A stretch of 38,092 nt of DNA, taken from positions 1-38,092 of the forward strand of contig JAFUPT010000125.1 of NCBI GenBank assembly GCA_017481065.1, given 5' to 3'. Made by a program: the position numbers and the translations under genes. This document shows positions 13,820 through 22,278 of this stretch, piece after piece. Source of the stretch: Clostridia bacterium. Its GTDB lineage: Bacteria > Bacillota_A > Clostridia > Christensenellales > Aristaeellaceae. Numbering within the stretch: the stretch's first letter is position 1; every line of letters begins with the position of its first letter. The notes under the pieces are model-generated. The model ran no database searches. It had not been told where the DNA came from and was given only the letters and a program-made list of their open reading frames with translations.

Positions 13820-16800
13820 TCACTCCGGATTCCGGGAAATTGCAATACTTTCCCCTGCGCGCAGCAGGCATAGCTGGATTTCGCCCACCTCGATTCCGGT
13901 GATGCGCTCCAGCGCCAGCGCGTAGAGGCGCAGCTGGTCGCGGTAGCGGCGGGTGAGCGCCTCCGCATCGCCGGCGCGGTCGGTTTTGAAGTCCAGCAGT
14001 ATCCATTTGCCGCCCTCGATGAAGCAGCAGTCGATGGTGCCCTGCACCAGTATTTCCTCTCCGGAATATCCGCCTGCCTCCTCGGGGGTGAGGGCTTCCG
14101 AGATCCGCATCAGCACATTGAAGGGCCATTCCCGCTCCACATGATCGGATTTCAGCATCCGCTGCCCGGTTTCGCCCGCGAAAAACTGCCTGATCGCCGG
14201 GGGATACACTGCCTCCCGCTGTGCCGGCGTGATGCGGCCGCAGTCCTTCAGCGCATCCAGCTGCCGCCGTAGCTCGGCGGATAGCGCGCGCTCGTTCAGG
14301 TTCCGCAGCTTGAGCAAATCCAGGCTCTGCATCGCCCGGTGGTAGGCCGTGCCGCGCTCCGCGCCGCTCATCTTCCCGGCATTTTCCGAAAGGAAGGCCG
14401 GGCGCTCCACCAGGGTTTCCGGGGCGTCCGGGGCGGAAAGCTCCCGCAAAAGCCCTGTCACCGTCAATTTCAGCGGCTGCCGCGCCGCGGCGGAATCGGG
14501 GTACTGCCAGAGCAGCGCCTTCAAAAGCTCCCCATCCATGGGGGCCTCCGGCGCAATGTCTTCCATAATTTCCGGCGCTTCAATGGAAAGCCCGCTGTGG
14601 GGAATGATGGGGTAATCCGCGCCCAGCGCCGCCATGATCACATCCAGATGGCAGCCCGCCGCCATGGGCGCATGCCCAAGCGCCGCCCACTTGGCCTTTG
14701 CGGCTTCAATGCTGCGCACGCTGCCGCTCAGAACCAGCCTGTCCTTGGCGCGGGTGAGCAGCACATACAGGATGCGCAGCTCCTCCGCCATGTCCTCCCG
14801 CTTTTCCCGCTCGGCAATGGCCAGCTGCGGCAGGGTCTTGCGCCGGGATTGCAGCTCCGGATCGCAGTACAGGCAGCCCAGCCCCAGGTCGCGGTGCGTG
14901 CTGAGCGCGCCGGAGCGCGCCCCTGCGCCGTAGCGCCGGGAAAGCATCGCGCCGAATACCACGGGAAATTCCAGACCCTTGCTCTTGTGCACGGTCATCA
15001 GCCGCACCACATCGTCGTTCTCGCCCAGTATGTGCGCGTCGTCGCCATCGCCCCGGGCCTTCAATTTTTCCACATGGGCCAGGAAGCGGGTCAGCGATCC
15101 GGAAACCGCGCCATCGTAGGCTGCGGCGTTCTGGCAGAGCCGGTTCAGGTTCGCCCGACGCTGCTCGCCGCCGGGCAGGGCGCCCGCGCAGTCCGAAAGG
15201 CCGCTCTCATCAAATACCGTGCGGGTGAGTATGCCCAGGTCGCTGCTCAGGCTCATCAGCCGCCATTTTTCCAGCCGGGTGAAGAAGGCTTTCAGCTGCC
15301 TGGCAGTTTCATTTCCCAGCTCGGCGTAGGCGATGGCTGCGTCCACGAAGGGCACATCCGGGTTCGCGATGCGTATCTCCGCCAGCTCCTGCATGCTGAG
15401 CCCCACCACCGGGGACCGGAGCACGCCGATCAGCTCCACATCGCTCCTGCGGTTGGCAGTCAGCTTCAGCAGATTCAGCGCCAGCGCGATCTCTACCGAT
15501 TCATAAAATTCCTCGCCGCCATCGGCAAAGGCCGGTATGCCCTGCTGGGTGAGCACCGCCGCCATCCTGCTGAGCACGCCCCGCTTCGTGCGGGTGAGCA
15601 CGGCAAAATCCCGGTATCTCAGCGCCGGGTCTTCCTGCATCAGCGCCCTTATGCGGCCCGCGATCAGCATTGCCTCGCGCTCGCAGGCCTTCATCTCCTG
15701 CGCCGCCTCGTCCTCAGCATCGGGGGCTTCCAGCAGGTGAATCTCCACCTCGCCGCCGGCCAGCTCCCCGTTTCCGGGGTTCAGCCGGGCCAGTTCATCA
15801 TAGATGATTTCGCTGTCGCCGCCCTGCATTACCCGCTCAAATACCCGGTTCACAAATTCCAGTATCCCCGGCCGGGAGCGGAAATTCCGGGTCAGCGGCA
15901 GCAGGACCCCGCCCTCGCCGCGCCCATAGCTTTCATATTTTTCCAGGAAGAGCCGCGGCTCAGCCTGGCGGAAGCGGTAGATCGATTGCTTCACATCGCC
16001 CACCATGAACAGGTTGTCCCCGCGCACGATGCGGCTCACCAGCGCCTCCTGCACATCCGATGTATCCTGGTATTCATCCACGAAGATATAATCGTAAGTA
16101 TTTTTCAGGGCCTGCGCGCTGTCCTTATCCTCCAGCGCCCTGAGCGCCCTGTGCTCCAAATCCGAATAGCTCAGAGCGGAAATTTCCGCCTTGCGCTCGT
16201 CGTAGATTTCCCGGGCCCGCAGCGCGATCCTGCCCAGCGCGGCCCATTCCGGACGCAGCTTTTCCGCGTCGCCGAGCGCCGTGCCCAGCTCCAGCGTGCG
16301 CAGGCCGATCTTCTCCAGCGCTGCCTTTGCATCCAGCCGCAGCTTCTTCACTTCCTCGCCGATGGGCTTATCCTTCTTCTTGCTGATGGCCGCCTGCTTG
16401 AATTCCGAAAGCGCGCGGTAGAGTTCATCGTAGGAATCGATGGCCTGCATCTCCTCCAGCGCAATCAAATCCTGCTCCAGCGCGGCGGCGTAATTGCCGT
16501 TGCAGTCGGGGTGCTCCAGCGCCATCCGGCTCAGCAGCTTGGCGCGGCCGATCTCCGCCCTTGCGGAGCGCAGCATTTCATCCAGCCACAGCCCGCGCAT
16601 TCCCTCGTCGGGATTGCAGGCCCTGCGGAGCCATTCCTCCGGGTCCGGGCGCTCATCCAGCGCGTAAACCAGCTTCTCCGCCATGGCGCGCACGCCCTTG
16701 GGACCGCGCGCATAATCCAAAAGAAGCAATTCTTCACTGGGTTCGGCGTAGGCTTCCTCGATGGCCTCGTCCAGCGCCTCGTCCAGCAAGCGTCGGGCCT

Positions 16801-17170
16801 CTGCGTCGTCCAGCACGCGGAAGGCCGGGTCCACCCCCGCCGATTCAAAGTGCGTCCGCAGAAAATCCGAGCAGAAGCCGTGCAGCGTGGTAATCATTGC
16901 CCGCTCCATCAGCAGCTGCTGTGCCCGGCAGTTCTCGTCGCCCTCTGCGGCGCGCTTGCCCAGCTCCTTTTTCAGCTTGGCGCGCATGTCCGCCGACGCC
17001 GCACGGGTGAAGGTAACGATCAGCATGCGGTCAATCCGCGCGCCCCCGGCGATCAATTCCAGCACCCGGCTCACCAGCACCGTGGTCTTGCCCGAGCCCG
17101 CCGCCGCGCTCAGCAATATGTTGCTGCCGCGTTCCTCGATCGCCCGCCGCTGTTCAGAAGTCCACTGCAT
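13820..17170 (-). CDS. addA: ATP-dependent helicase/nuclease subunit A
   Basis: An 1116-residue UvrD/Rep-type helicase with a C-terminal RecB-like nuclease. Motifs: MQWTSEQRRAIEE (Q motif), Walker A AAAGSGKTTVL (Lys28), LIVTFTRAA, HGFCSDFLR, IFVDEYQDTSD (motif II), GDVKQSIYRFRQAEP (motif III), LTRNFRSRPGIL, MTVHKSKGLEFPVVF (motif V), LRILYVLLTRAKDRL (motif VI), and the nuclease core GTIDCCF..KWILLDFKTDR. With AddB it resects double-strand breaks for recombination. addB is normally upstream in the same operon but is not here. I prefer the ATG at 17170 with AGGTG 6 nt before it; a GTG at 17177-17179 is in frame and is itself part of that ribosome site. Confidence 0.96.
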   Translation of the reverse strand: MQWTSEQRRAIEERGSNILLSAAAGSGKTTVLVSRVLELIAGGARIDRMLIVTFTRAASADMRAKLKKELGKRAAEGDENCRAQQLLMERAMITTLHGFCSDFLRTHFESAGVDPAFRVLDDAEARRLLDEALDEAIEEAYAEPSEELLLLDYARGPKGVRAMAEKLVYALDERPDPEEWLRRACNPDEGMRGLWLDEMLRSARAEIGRAKLLSRMALEHPDCNGNYAAALEQDLIALEEMQAIDSYDELYRALSEFKQAAISKKKDKPIGEEVKKLRLDAKAALEKIGLRTLELGTALGDAEKLRPEWAALGRIALRAREIYDERKAEISALSYSDLEHRALRALEDKDSAQALKNTYDYIFVDEYQDTSDVQEALVSRIVRGDNLFMVGDVKQSIYRFRQAEPRLFLEKYESYGRGEGGVLLPLTRNFRSRPGILEFVNRVFERVMQGGDSEIIYDELARLNPGNGELAGGEVEIHLLEAPDAEDEAAQEMKACEREAMLIAGRIRALMQEDPALRYRDFAVLTRTKRGVLSRMAAVLTQQGIPAFADGGEEFYESVEIALALNLLKLTANRRSDVELIGVLRSPVVGLSMQELAEIRIANPDVPFVDAAIAYAELGNETARQLKAFFTRLEKWRLMSLSSDLGILTRTVFDESGLSDCAGALPGGEQRRANLNRLCQNAAAYDGAVSGSLTRFLAHVEKLKARGDGDDAHILGENDDVVRLMTVHKSKGLEFPVVFGAMLSRRYGAGARSGALSTHRDLGLGCLYCDPELQSRRKTLPQLAIAEREKREDMAEELRILYVLLTRAKDRLVLSGSVRSIEAAKAKWAALGHAPMAAGCHLDVIMAALGADYPIIPHSGLSIEAPEIMEDIAPEAPMDGELLKALLWQYPDSAAARQPLKLTVTGLLRELSAPDAPETLVERPAFLSENAGKMSGAERGTAYHRAMQSLDLLKLRNLNERALSAELRRQLDALKDCGRITPAQREAVYPPAIRQFFAGETGQRMLKSDHVEREWPFNVLMRISEALTPEEAGGYSGEEILVQGTIDCCFIEGGKWILLDFKTDRAGDAEALTRRYRDQLRLYALALERITGIEVGEIQLCLLRAGESIAISRNPE

Positions 17171-17221
17171 TTCCGTCACCTCGCTTATATTGAGAACATG
17201 GTATCACAGATTCGGGGCTTG

Positions 17222-17335
17222 CGCAAGGGGAGGGGGAGGTTGCGCTGGGGGCTGTCCGCCCCCAGACCCCTGACCAAAGGGACAGTGTCCCTTTGGAAAC
17301 CCCAGAAAAAGGCACGCATACGCGTGCCTTAAAAA
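17222..17335. repeat. Palindrome array E, left part
   Basis: Upstream of addA. Modules: GGGGGCTGTCCGCCCCC, CCAAAGGGAC.., and a central hairpin GGCACGCATACGCGTGCC with an A-run before and TTAAAAAATATT after. Confidence 0.8.
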
Positions 17336-17349
17336 ATATTGGGATAGAA

Positions 17350-17535
17350 ACAAAGGCTTCTCTTTGAGGAGAAGCTGTCATGCGCAGCATGACTGATGAG
17401 GTGTCGGTTCCCTGCAAAAAAGGAAAAGCCGTAGGGCGGGATGCCCACATCCCGCCGTGGCGGAGGAAGAGAGTTCCCGTTGAACGGAACACCTGCTGAC
17501 GGGCGATCACACAGGATCGCCCCTACAAATGGTTT
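17350..17535. repeat. MITE-like composite intergenic repeat
   Basis: A different repeat type inserted inside array E. It contains AAGGCTTCTC.../GAGAAGC, CATGCGCAGCATG, GACTGATGAGGTGTCGG, then GTAGGGCGGGATG.../CATCCCGCC, and ends in GGGCGATCACACAGGATCGCCCCTAC. Sequences of this kind recur between genes in many Clostridia. It carries no reading frame of substance. Confidence 0.6.
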
Positions 17536-17545
17536 CTCCAAAATA

Positions 17546-17675
17546 AAAGGCACGCAAATGCGTGCCTTTTGTGCCGGGTCCAGGGGGAGGCTCTCCCCCT
17601 GGCAGGGGTTTGGGGACAGCGTCCCCAACGGGGCAGTGCCCCTTTGGCAGCGTCCCCCGCGTCTCCCCAAACGTT
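17546..17675. repeat. Palindrome array E, right part
   Basis: A central hairpin GGCACGCAAATGCGTGCC flanked by AAAATAAAA and TTTTGTG, then palindromes with arms CCAGGGGGAG, TTGGGGAC and AAAGGGGCACTGCC, ending with GCGTCTCCCC next to the parvulin-like gene's stop. Confidence 0.8.
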
Positions 17676-17680
17676 TTCTT

Positions 17681-19042
17681 TTATGCGGCGGTGATGCCGA
17701 AGTTCTCGTAGAAATATTCCACGTTGGCTTCCGCTACCCATGCGTCCACCTGCGCGTAGTAGGTTTCTTCCAGCTTGTCGGAGAGGGCGCTGGATTCAAC
17801 GGTTTCGCGGATATCCTCCAGTGCAACTGCGCCGGGGGCGATGTCCTTCAGGTAGTAAACGATATAAGCGCCGTAGCTGCCGTAGGCGGGCTCGCTGATC
17901 TGGCCGATTTCGGCGATGGACATGGCGGCCTGCTGGAAGGCGGCGTCATAATTGTTGGAATCGGCGGAAACGGCGTAGCCCATGCTGGCGTAAGGCTCGT
18001 TCATCATGCCGGGATCGGTGTTGTACTTTTCGATCAGCTCTTCGATGGAAGCGCCGGCCTCGAAGGCAGCCACAACTTCCTCAACGGTGGGGGTCAGCTG
18101 GGCGTACAGTGCCTCGATCTGTGCGGCACAGGCGGCGATATCCGCGTTCACATCCTCGATTGCGCGGGTTTCGGCGGCTTCCTCGCCCTCGACGGGGTTC
18201 TCGATGGCTTCCTTTTCGGCGTTCAGGGTATCCAGCTGGGTCTGCAGCTGGCTGTACAGGGCGCTCTGCTCATCATTGAAGCCCACCAGCACCTGTTTCA
18301 CTGCGCGGTAGCCCTCGGGGATATAGGCTGCGGCGCCGCTGGCATAATCGCTGCCGAAAGCGGCGGGACTATCGGTGTAGTAGGACTGGTCGTCGGCAAC
18401 CATGGTCTCGTACTTCGCCTGCACATCCTCTTCGGTGATGGCCACATCCTTGGTCACCATATCATACAGGGCGGCCAGGGCCAGTTCTTCCTTCATGGAA
18501 GCCAGGATGGTTTCATAATCCATGCCGGTGCTTGCCCAGTAGGCTTCGGCCTCGGCGCGCATCTCATCGGTGATTTCTGCGGCGTCCGGATAGTAGTAGC
18601 TCAGGTAGTATTCCACATAGCTCTCCATGGTGATGAGGGCTTCCTCCTCCATGGCGGCGATTTCTTCCTCGCCCATCTGGTCCAGGCCCAGCTCGGCGGC
18701 CTTGGCCTTCAGCACGCCCGTTTCAACGGCGGTGGCCACCAGGTCCTGCTTCAGCAGGTCTGCCAGGCCCATGCCTTCCAGGTCGATGCCATAGCTGGAA
18801 TACTGGGCTGCCTGGGCGTCATATTCCGCCTGCAGGTCCGCCAGCCATACCACGCCGTCCTCGCCGTAGGTGGCCACAACCTGCGCGGCATAGAAGGGAT
18901 AGTACTTTTCCACCTGGGCCTGCAGCTCGGCAATCTGGGCGTTTGCGGCGTCCAGCTGGGCCTGCAGGTCGCTCTCGGCAAATGCGCCGGCACAGCAAAG
19001 TACCAGTGCCAGGCACAGGCAAAGAATCTTGCGAATGTTCAT
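17681..19042 (-). CDS. Secreted parvulin-like (PpiC-type) protein with coiled-coil insert
   Basis: A 453-residue protein with a signal peptide (residues 1-22, ending CAGAFA-E; no lipobox at the cleavage site). A short coiled coil (about 25-45), a SurA-N-like helical chaperone region (about 75-215) and a parvulin domain follow. The first parvulin strand (YRAVKQVLVGF, 245-255) is separated from the rest (320-400, with FEAGASIEELIEKYNTDPGM and GAYIVYYL) by about 65 residues of Glu/Ala-rich coiled coil. Likely role: folding of secreted proteins. The start ATG at 19042 has GGAGG upstream and a good promoter. It is a structural cousin of the anchored protein at 11780-13300. Confidence 0.83.
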   Translation of the reverse strand: MNIRKILCLCLALVLCCAGAFAESDLQAQLDAANAQIAELQAQVEKYYPFYAAQVVATYGEDGVVWLADLQAEYDAQAAQYSSYGIDLEGMGLADLLKQDLVATAVETGVLKAKAAELGLDQMGEEEIAAMEEEALITMESYVEYYLSYYYPDAAEITDEMRAEAEAYWASTGMDYETILASMKEELALAALYDMVTKDVAITEEDVQAKYETMVADDQSYYTDSPAAFGSDYASGAAAYIPEGYRAVKQVLVGFNDEQSALYSQLQTQLDTLNAEKEAIENPVEGEEAAETRAIEDVNADIAACAAQIEALYAQLTPTVEEVVAAFEAGASIEELIEKYNTDPGMMNEPYASMGYAVSADSNNYDAAFQQAAMSIAEIGQISEPAYGSYGAYIVYYLKDIAPGAVALEDIRETVESSALSDKLEETYYAQVDAWVAEANVEYFYENFGITAA

Positions 19043-19089
19043 GCTTTGTTCCTCCAGTTCTTCTTCTAGGGCATAGCCCAACGCAGTTG

Positions 19090-19118
19090 ATTATAGCACA
19101 CGATCTTTACTTTCTCAA
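19090..19118 (-). promoter_or_regulatory. Promoter of secreted parvulin-like gene
   Basis: Minus-strand TTGAGA (19113-19118), 17-nt spacer, TATAAT (19090-19095). Confidence 0.8.
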
Positions 19119-19184
19119 CGCCGCCGGCCCGGATTTCGGCGAATGTTTGAAAATTGTTCACAAAGTCCGGGAGAGGGAGGCGAT

Positions 19185-19405
19185 GGGGGATTTCAGCCCC
19201 AAACCCCTGGCCAAAGAGACAGTGTCCCTTTGGAAACCCCAGAAGGGCAAATCGCGCCGGACGGCGGCACGATTTGTAAAAAAATATAAGGCGCGCATTG
19301 CGTGCCTTATACAGAGGGGTCAAGGGGAAATCATTTCCCCCTGCGGGGTCTGGGGCAGGGCCCCAGCAGGAGTCCAGGGAACAGCGCCCCTGATCGTCTC
19401 CTCGC
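19185..19405. repeat. Palindrome array F
   Basis: Between two minus-strand genes. Modules: CCAAAGAGAC../GTCCCTTTGG, the central hairpin CAAATCGCGCC...GGCACGATTTG with an A-rich tract, AAGGCGCGCATTGCGTGCCTT, AGGGGAAAT/ATTTCCCC, TGGGGC/GCCCCA, and a final CCAGGGAACAGCGCCCCTG. Confidence 0.8.
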
Positions 19406-19412
19406 CTCATCC

Positions 19413-20405
19413 TCAATCCCGGTAAATCTCGCATTTCAGCACATCCCCATCCACATAGGTGGAAATGCGCAGCGGCGCGCTGCCGGTATTGCGGAAGGAA
19501 AAATCGGTGCCGTTGGAGTAATCGGTGAGTATGGCGTCGTTGGAGCTGGAAACGTAGCTCTGGTTGTAGCGGCTGCCGTAGGTGGATTTTTCCACGATGG
19601 CCACGCCGTCCAGGTTCTTCACGGCCAGCCAGATCACGCTGGCCACCTGCGCCACGCCGCCGCCCACAACCTCCACGCCGCGCCCGTTCACGGCGATTTC
19701 ATAGCCGTATTTCTCGCTGCGGGGTCCCACGCTCTCATTGAAGGAGAAGAGATCGCCCTCGGAGAGCACGGTATCATTGATGCTGCTCGCGGCGTTGAGT
19801 ATGTTGCCGTACAGGGCCTCGCTGCCGTCAATCCAGATGGAAGCGCTGGCCACGGGCCTGCGGGTTCCCTGCCATTCGAGGGAAATTTCCTCCTCCTGCA
19901 GGCTGATGGAGCAGTAGAGGTGGCTGTCGGTGGTCCACATCTCGATGTACATATCGTCCTCGTAGTTCACGAAGGAGAAATCCGATCCGGAATTGTAATC
20001 CACCATGATGGCCTCGCTGCCGCTGGATACATAATCCCCGGTGAAGCTGTCGCCATAGAAATGCAGCTCGGTAAATTCCACATCCATCCTGAGCTGGTTC
20101 AGCGCCATGTACAGCGTGGAAGCCACCTGCGCCGCGCCGCCGCCAATCACCTGCACGCCGCGGCCGTTCTTCGCAGCCTCGTAGCCGTATCTTTCGCTCC
20201 GGGGCCCCACCGCATCGTTGAAGGAAAAATCCTCCCCGTAGCGCACCAGCATGCCGCTGATGGAGCTGGCCGCCAGCTCAATGTTGCTGCGCATGGCGTC
20301 CGATCCGGATATGGGCGTCCGAACATATGCGCCGCGCTCTGCAAGGGCGCAGGGAGCGGAAAGGCACAGCGCCAGAATCAGAATTATCGCCGTCAATCGC
20401 TTCAT
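19413..20405 (-). CDS. Secreted protein with two tandem VanW-type domains
   Basis: A 330-residue protein with a signal peptide (1-22, ending A-L-A-E). It contains two homologous halves. Each has FSFN(D/E)xVGPRSE(R/K)YGYE, NGRGV(Q/E)V(I/V)GGG, and a later YVSS(G/S)..AI..DY..G.DFSF segment (about 58-145 and 218-305). This is the core of the VanW family, named from vancomycin-resistance clusters and of unknown biochemistry. The usual GGGICQ motif reads GGGAAQ and GGGVAQ, so the conserved cysteine is gone in both copies. The ATG at 20405 has GAGGTG 6 nt upstream. It follows scpA by 67 nt on the same strand. Confidence 0.85.
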   Translation of the reverse strand: MKRLTAIILILALCLSAPCALAERGAYVRTPISGSDAMRSNIELAASSISGMLVRYGEDFSFNDAVGPRSERYGYEAAKNGRGVQVIGGGAAQVASTLYMALNQLRMDVEFTELHFYGDSFTGDYVSSGSEAIMVDYNSGSDFSFVNYEDDMYIEMWTTDSHLYCSISLQEEEISLEWQGTRRPVASASIWIDGSEALYGNILNAASSINDTVLSEGDLFSFNESVGPRSEKYGYEIAVNGRGVEVVGGGVAQVASVIWLAVKNLDGVAIVEKSTYGSRYNQSYVSSSNDAILTDYSNGTDFSFRNTGSAPLRISTYVDGDVLKCEIYRD

Positions 20406-20472
20406 ATTCTGCACCTCTTTCCAATTTATTCTGATCCTTTGACGAAGAATGCAGGGAAGAAGTTCCCCCTGT

Positions 20473-21189
20473 TCACGCGCTCAAATAGATCTCCTCGTAG
20501 GCCGCGTCCTGCTGGATGGTGAGCCGGTTCAGCTTCGCCATCTCCAATACGGCGAGGAACATGGTGATTACCTCCTCGCGGCTGTAATCCTCCGCAAAGA
20601 GCTCCACGAAGCGGAAGCTGCCGCCCCGGAGCCTGCGGGCGATGCGCACCATGCAGCCCGCCACGGTGAAATGATCGCGGTGGATTTCGCGGCTGGCCAT
20701 CTGCTCGCTGCGGGCATTGGCCTCGGCGCGCTCCAGAACGCGCATGAAGGCCTTCGCCAGCTTGCTGAGCGTGAGGCCGGTGATTTCAATGTTGGGCGGG
20801 GGCAGGGGATATTCCTCCGGCAGCTTGGTCATCAGCGCGCGGGCTTCTTCCTCAAGCTGGTGCATGCGCGCGGAAATTTCCTTGAATTGCTTGTATTCCG
20901 TCAGCTGGCGGATCAGCTCCTCCTCGGGGGAGAGGGCGCCCTCCTCCTCGGGCTTGGGCGGCTTGGGCAGCATCGCCCGGGATTTGATCTCCAGCAGGGT
21001 TGCCGCCATCTGCAAAAATTCGCTTGCGGAATCCATGTCCAGCTCGTCCACCAGCTTCATGTGCTCCATGTACTGCTCGGTAATTTCGCTCACGAAAATA
21101 TCCTGTATGTCCAGCTTGGCATTGGAAATCAGGGTCAGCAGCAGGTCCAGCGGTCCGTCAAACTGCTTCAGTGATACTACATAGGGCAT
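20473..21189 (-). CDS. scpA: Segregation and condensation protein A
   Basis: A 238-residue kleisin. The N-terminal signature FDGPLDLLLTLISNAKLDIQDIFVSEITEQYMEHM is typical, followed by the helix SASEFLQMAATLLEIKSRAMLP and a C-terminal winged-helix region with FRFVELFAED..REEVITMFLAVLEMAKLNRL. ScpA bridges SMC heads in the chromosome condensation complex. Its partner scpB, usually immediately downstream, is absent; the next gene encodes the VanW protein. The ATG lies 12 nt after the M50 protease stop, with GGAGG in the gap, so the two are co-transcribed. Confidence 0.95.
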   Translation of the reverse strand: MPYVVSLKQFDGPLDLLLTLISNAKLDIQDIFVSEITEQYMEHMKLVDELDMDSASEFLQMAATLLEIKSRAMLPKPPKPEEEGALSPEEELIRQLTEYKQFKEISARMHQLEEEARALMTKLPEEYPLPPPNIEITGLTLSKLAKAFMRVLERAEANARSEQMASREIHRDHFTVAGCMVRIARRLRGGSFRFVELFAEDYSREEVITMFLAVLEMAKLNRLTIQQDAAYEEIYLSA

Positions 21190-21201
21190 AGCAATCCTCC
21201 A

Positions 21202-22035
21202 TCAGGCCAGTCCAAGCATGTGCAGCAGGGCGTACAGCGCGGAACCCACGCCGTTGATTGCGCCGTTGCACAGCCAGCCCAGCACCCGCCCGCCGATGGG
21301 CGTGATCAAAAGAATGATCATCACCATGTGCGCGCCCTGGCGAATCCGGGGATTGTTGTAGGGCGAGCGGCTCAAAAGCGCGTTGTGCAGCACATGGCTG
21401 CCGTCCAGCGGCGGGATGGGAATCAGGTTGAATACCGCCAGGCAGATGTTCACTTCCACAAAATACTGCAGCATTTCAAAGATGTAGCCCGCCACCTTGC
21501 CCCAGATGGGCGCAATCACATAATCCGCCATGTAAGGCGCATTTTTGATGATGAAATCAAGGGGCAGCGCATATTCACTGCTGAAAAAGAGGCGGCTTCC
21601 CTCGTAATCAAAGAGGAACATATCCCCAAAAGAGGACGGGTTCACCGGCAGCGTGGAGAGCGCGATGAGCACCGCCACCGCGCAGATGATGTAGCTCAGC
21701 AGAAACAGCGCCAGGTTCATTGTGATGCCCGCGAGGGAAACCAATATGTCGTCCCGCCGGGGATTTTTGTAATTCCTGGGGTTCACCGGCACCGGCCTGG
21801 CCCAGCCGAAGCCCAGCACCGCCATCATGATCGTGCCCACCAAATCCAGGTGCGCGGCGGGATTCAGCGTCATGCGGCCCATCATCCGCGCCGTGGGATC
21901 GCCGCATTTGTTCGCCGTCCAAGCGTGGGCCCATTCATGGATGGAAAGCGCCATTACCCGCGCCGGCAGCGCCAGCAGGAAAAATATGATGGTGGCCTTG
22001 GGATCGGAAATCAGGGATTCGATATAGCTGAACAA
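21202..22035 (-). CDS. Site-2 protease (M50) family membrane metalloprotease
   Basis: A 277-residue integral membrane protein with about six hydrophobic segments. The zinc-binding HEWAH is at residues 33-37, and the distal metal ligand is in NLIPIPPLDGSHVL. The family cleaves membrane-embedded substrates; the short rhomboid-sized YwhC-type members next to scpA in Firmicutes have unclear substrates. Translation starts at a TTG (22033-22035) with AAGGAG 8 nt upstream; no ATG or GTG is better placed. It is the first gene of a unit with scpA. Confidence 0.9.
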   Translation of the reverse strand: MFSYIESLISDPKATIIFFLLALPARVMALSIHEWAHAWTANKCGDPTARMMGRMTLNPAAHLDLVGTIMMAVLGFGWARPVPVNPRNYKNPRRDDILVSLAGITMNLALFLLSYIICAVAVLIALSTLPVNPSSFGDMFLFDYEGSRLFFSSEYALPLDFIIKNAPYMADYVIAPIWGKVAGYIFEMLQYFVEVNICLAVFNLIPIPPLDGSHVLHNALLSRSPYNNPRIRQGAHMVMIILLITPIGGRVLGWLCNGAINGVGSALYALLHMLGLA

Positions 22036-22106
22036 TTTGGATACTCCTTATGAATGGTAGATAAAGGGCCCGGAGGGGCAATCCTCCCCTTTTAAGTATT
22101 ACCCGC

Positions 22107-22135
22107 ATTATACCCTTTTTTTCCTTATTATGCAA
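22107..22135 (-). promoter_or_regulatory. Promoter of M50 protease-scpA unit
   Basis: Minus-strand TTGCAT (22130-22135), 17-nt spacer, TATAAT (22107-22112). The leader contains a GGAGGGG/CCCCTCC hairpin (about 22074-22090). Confidence 0.75.
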
Positions 22136-22206
22136 GCGCACGCCCTTGCCCACCATCCTTAACCAAATCGCAAAGCTTTGGATGGGCAATTGTAAGGATT
22201 CCCACC

Positions 22207-22235
22207 TTAACAACGGGAAAGAAGTGTGCTATAAT
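22207..22235 (+). promoter_or_regulatory. Promoter of MBOAT-DHHW-RCC1 operon
   Basis: TTAACA (22207-22212), 17-nt spacer, TATAAT (22230-22235), 43 nt before the ATG. Confidence 0.8.
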
Positions 22236-22278
22236 AAAACCATATTTCTCGAAGTATGTAACAAAAGAGGTTGACGGA

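Noticed and set aside
14339..17332. Open frame of 997 codons on the plus strand
   Set aside because: It is antisense to addA, which has all helicase motifs. The product is rich in His, Arg, Gln and Pro without domains, as expected from a GC-rich complementary strand.
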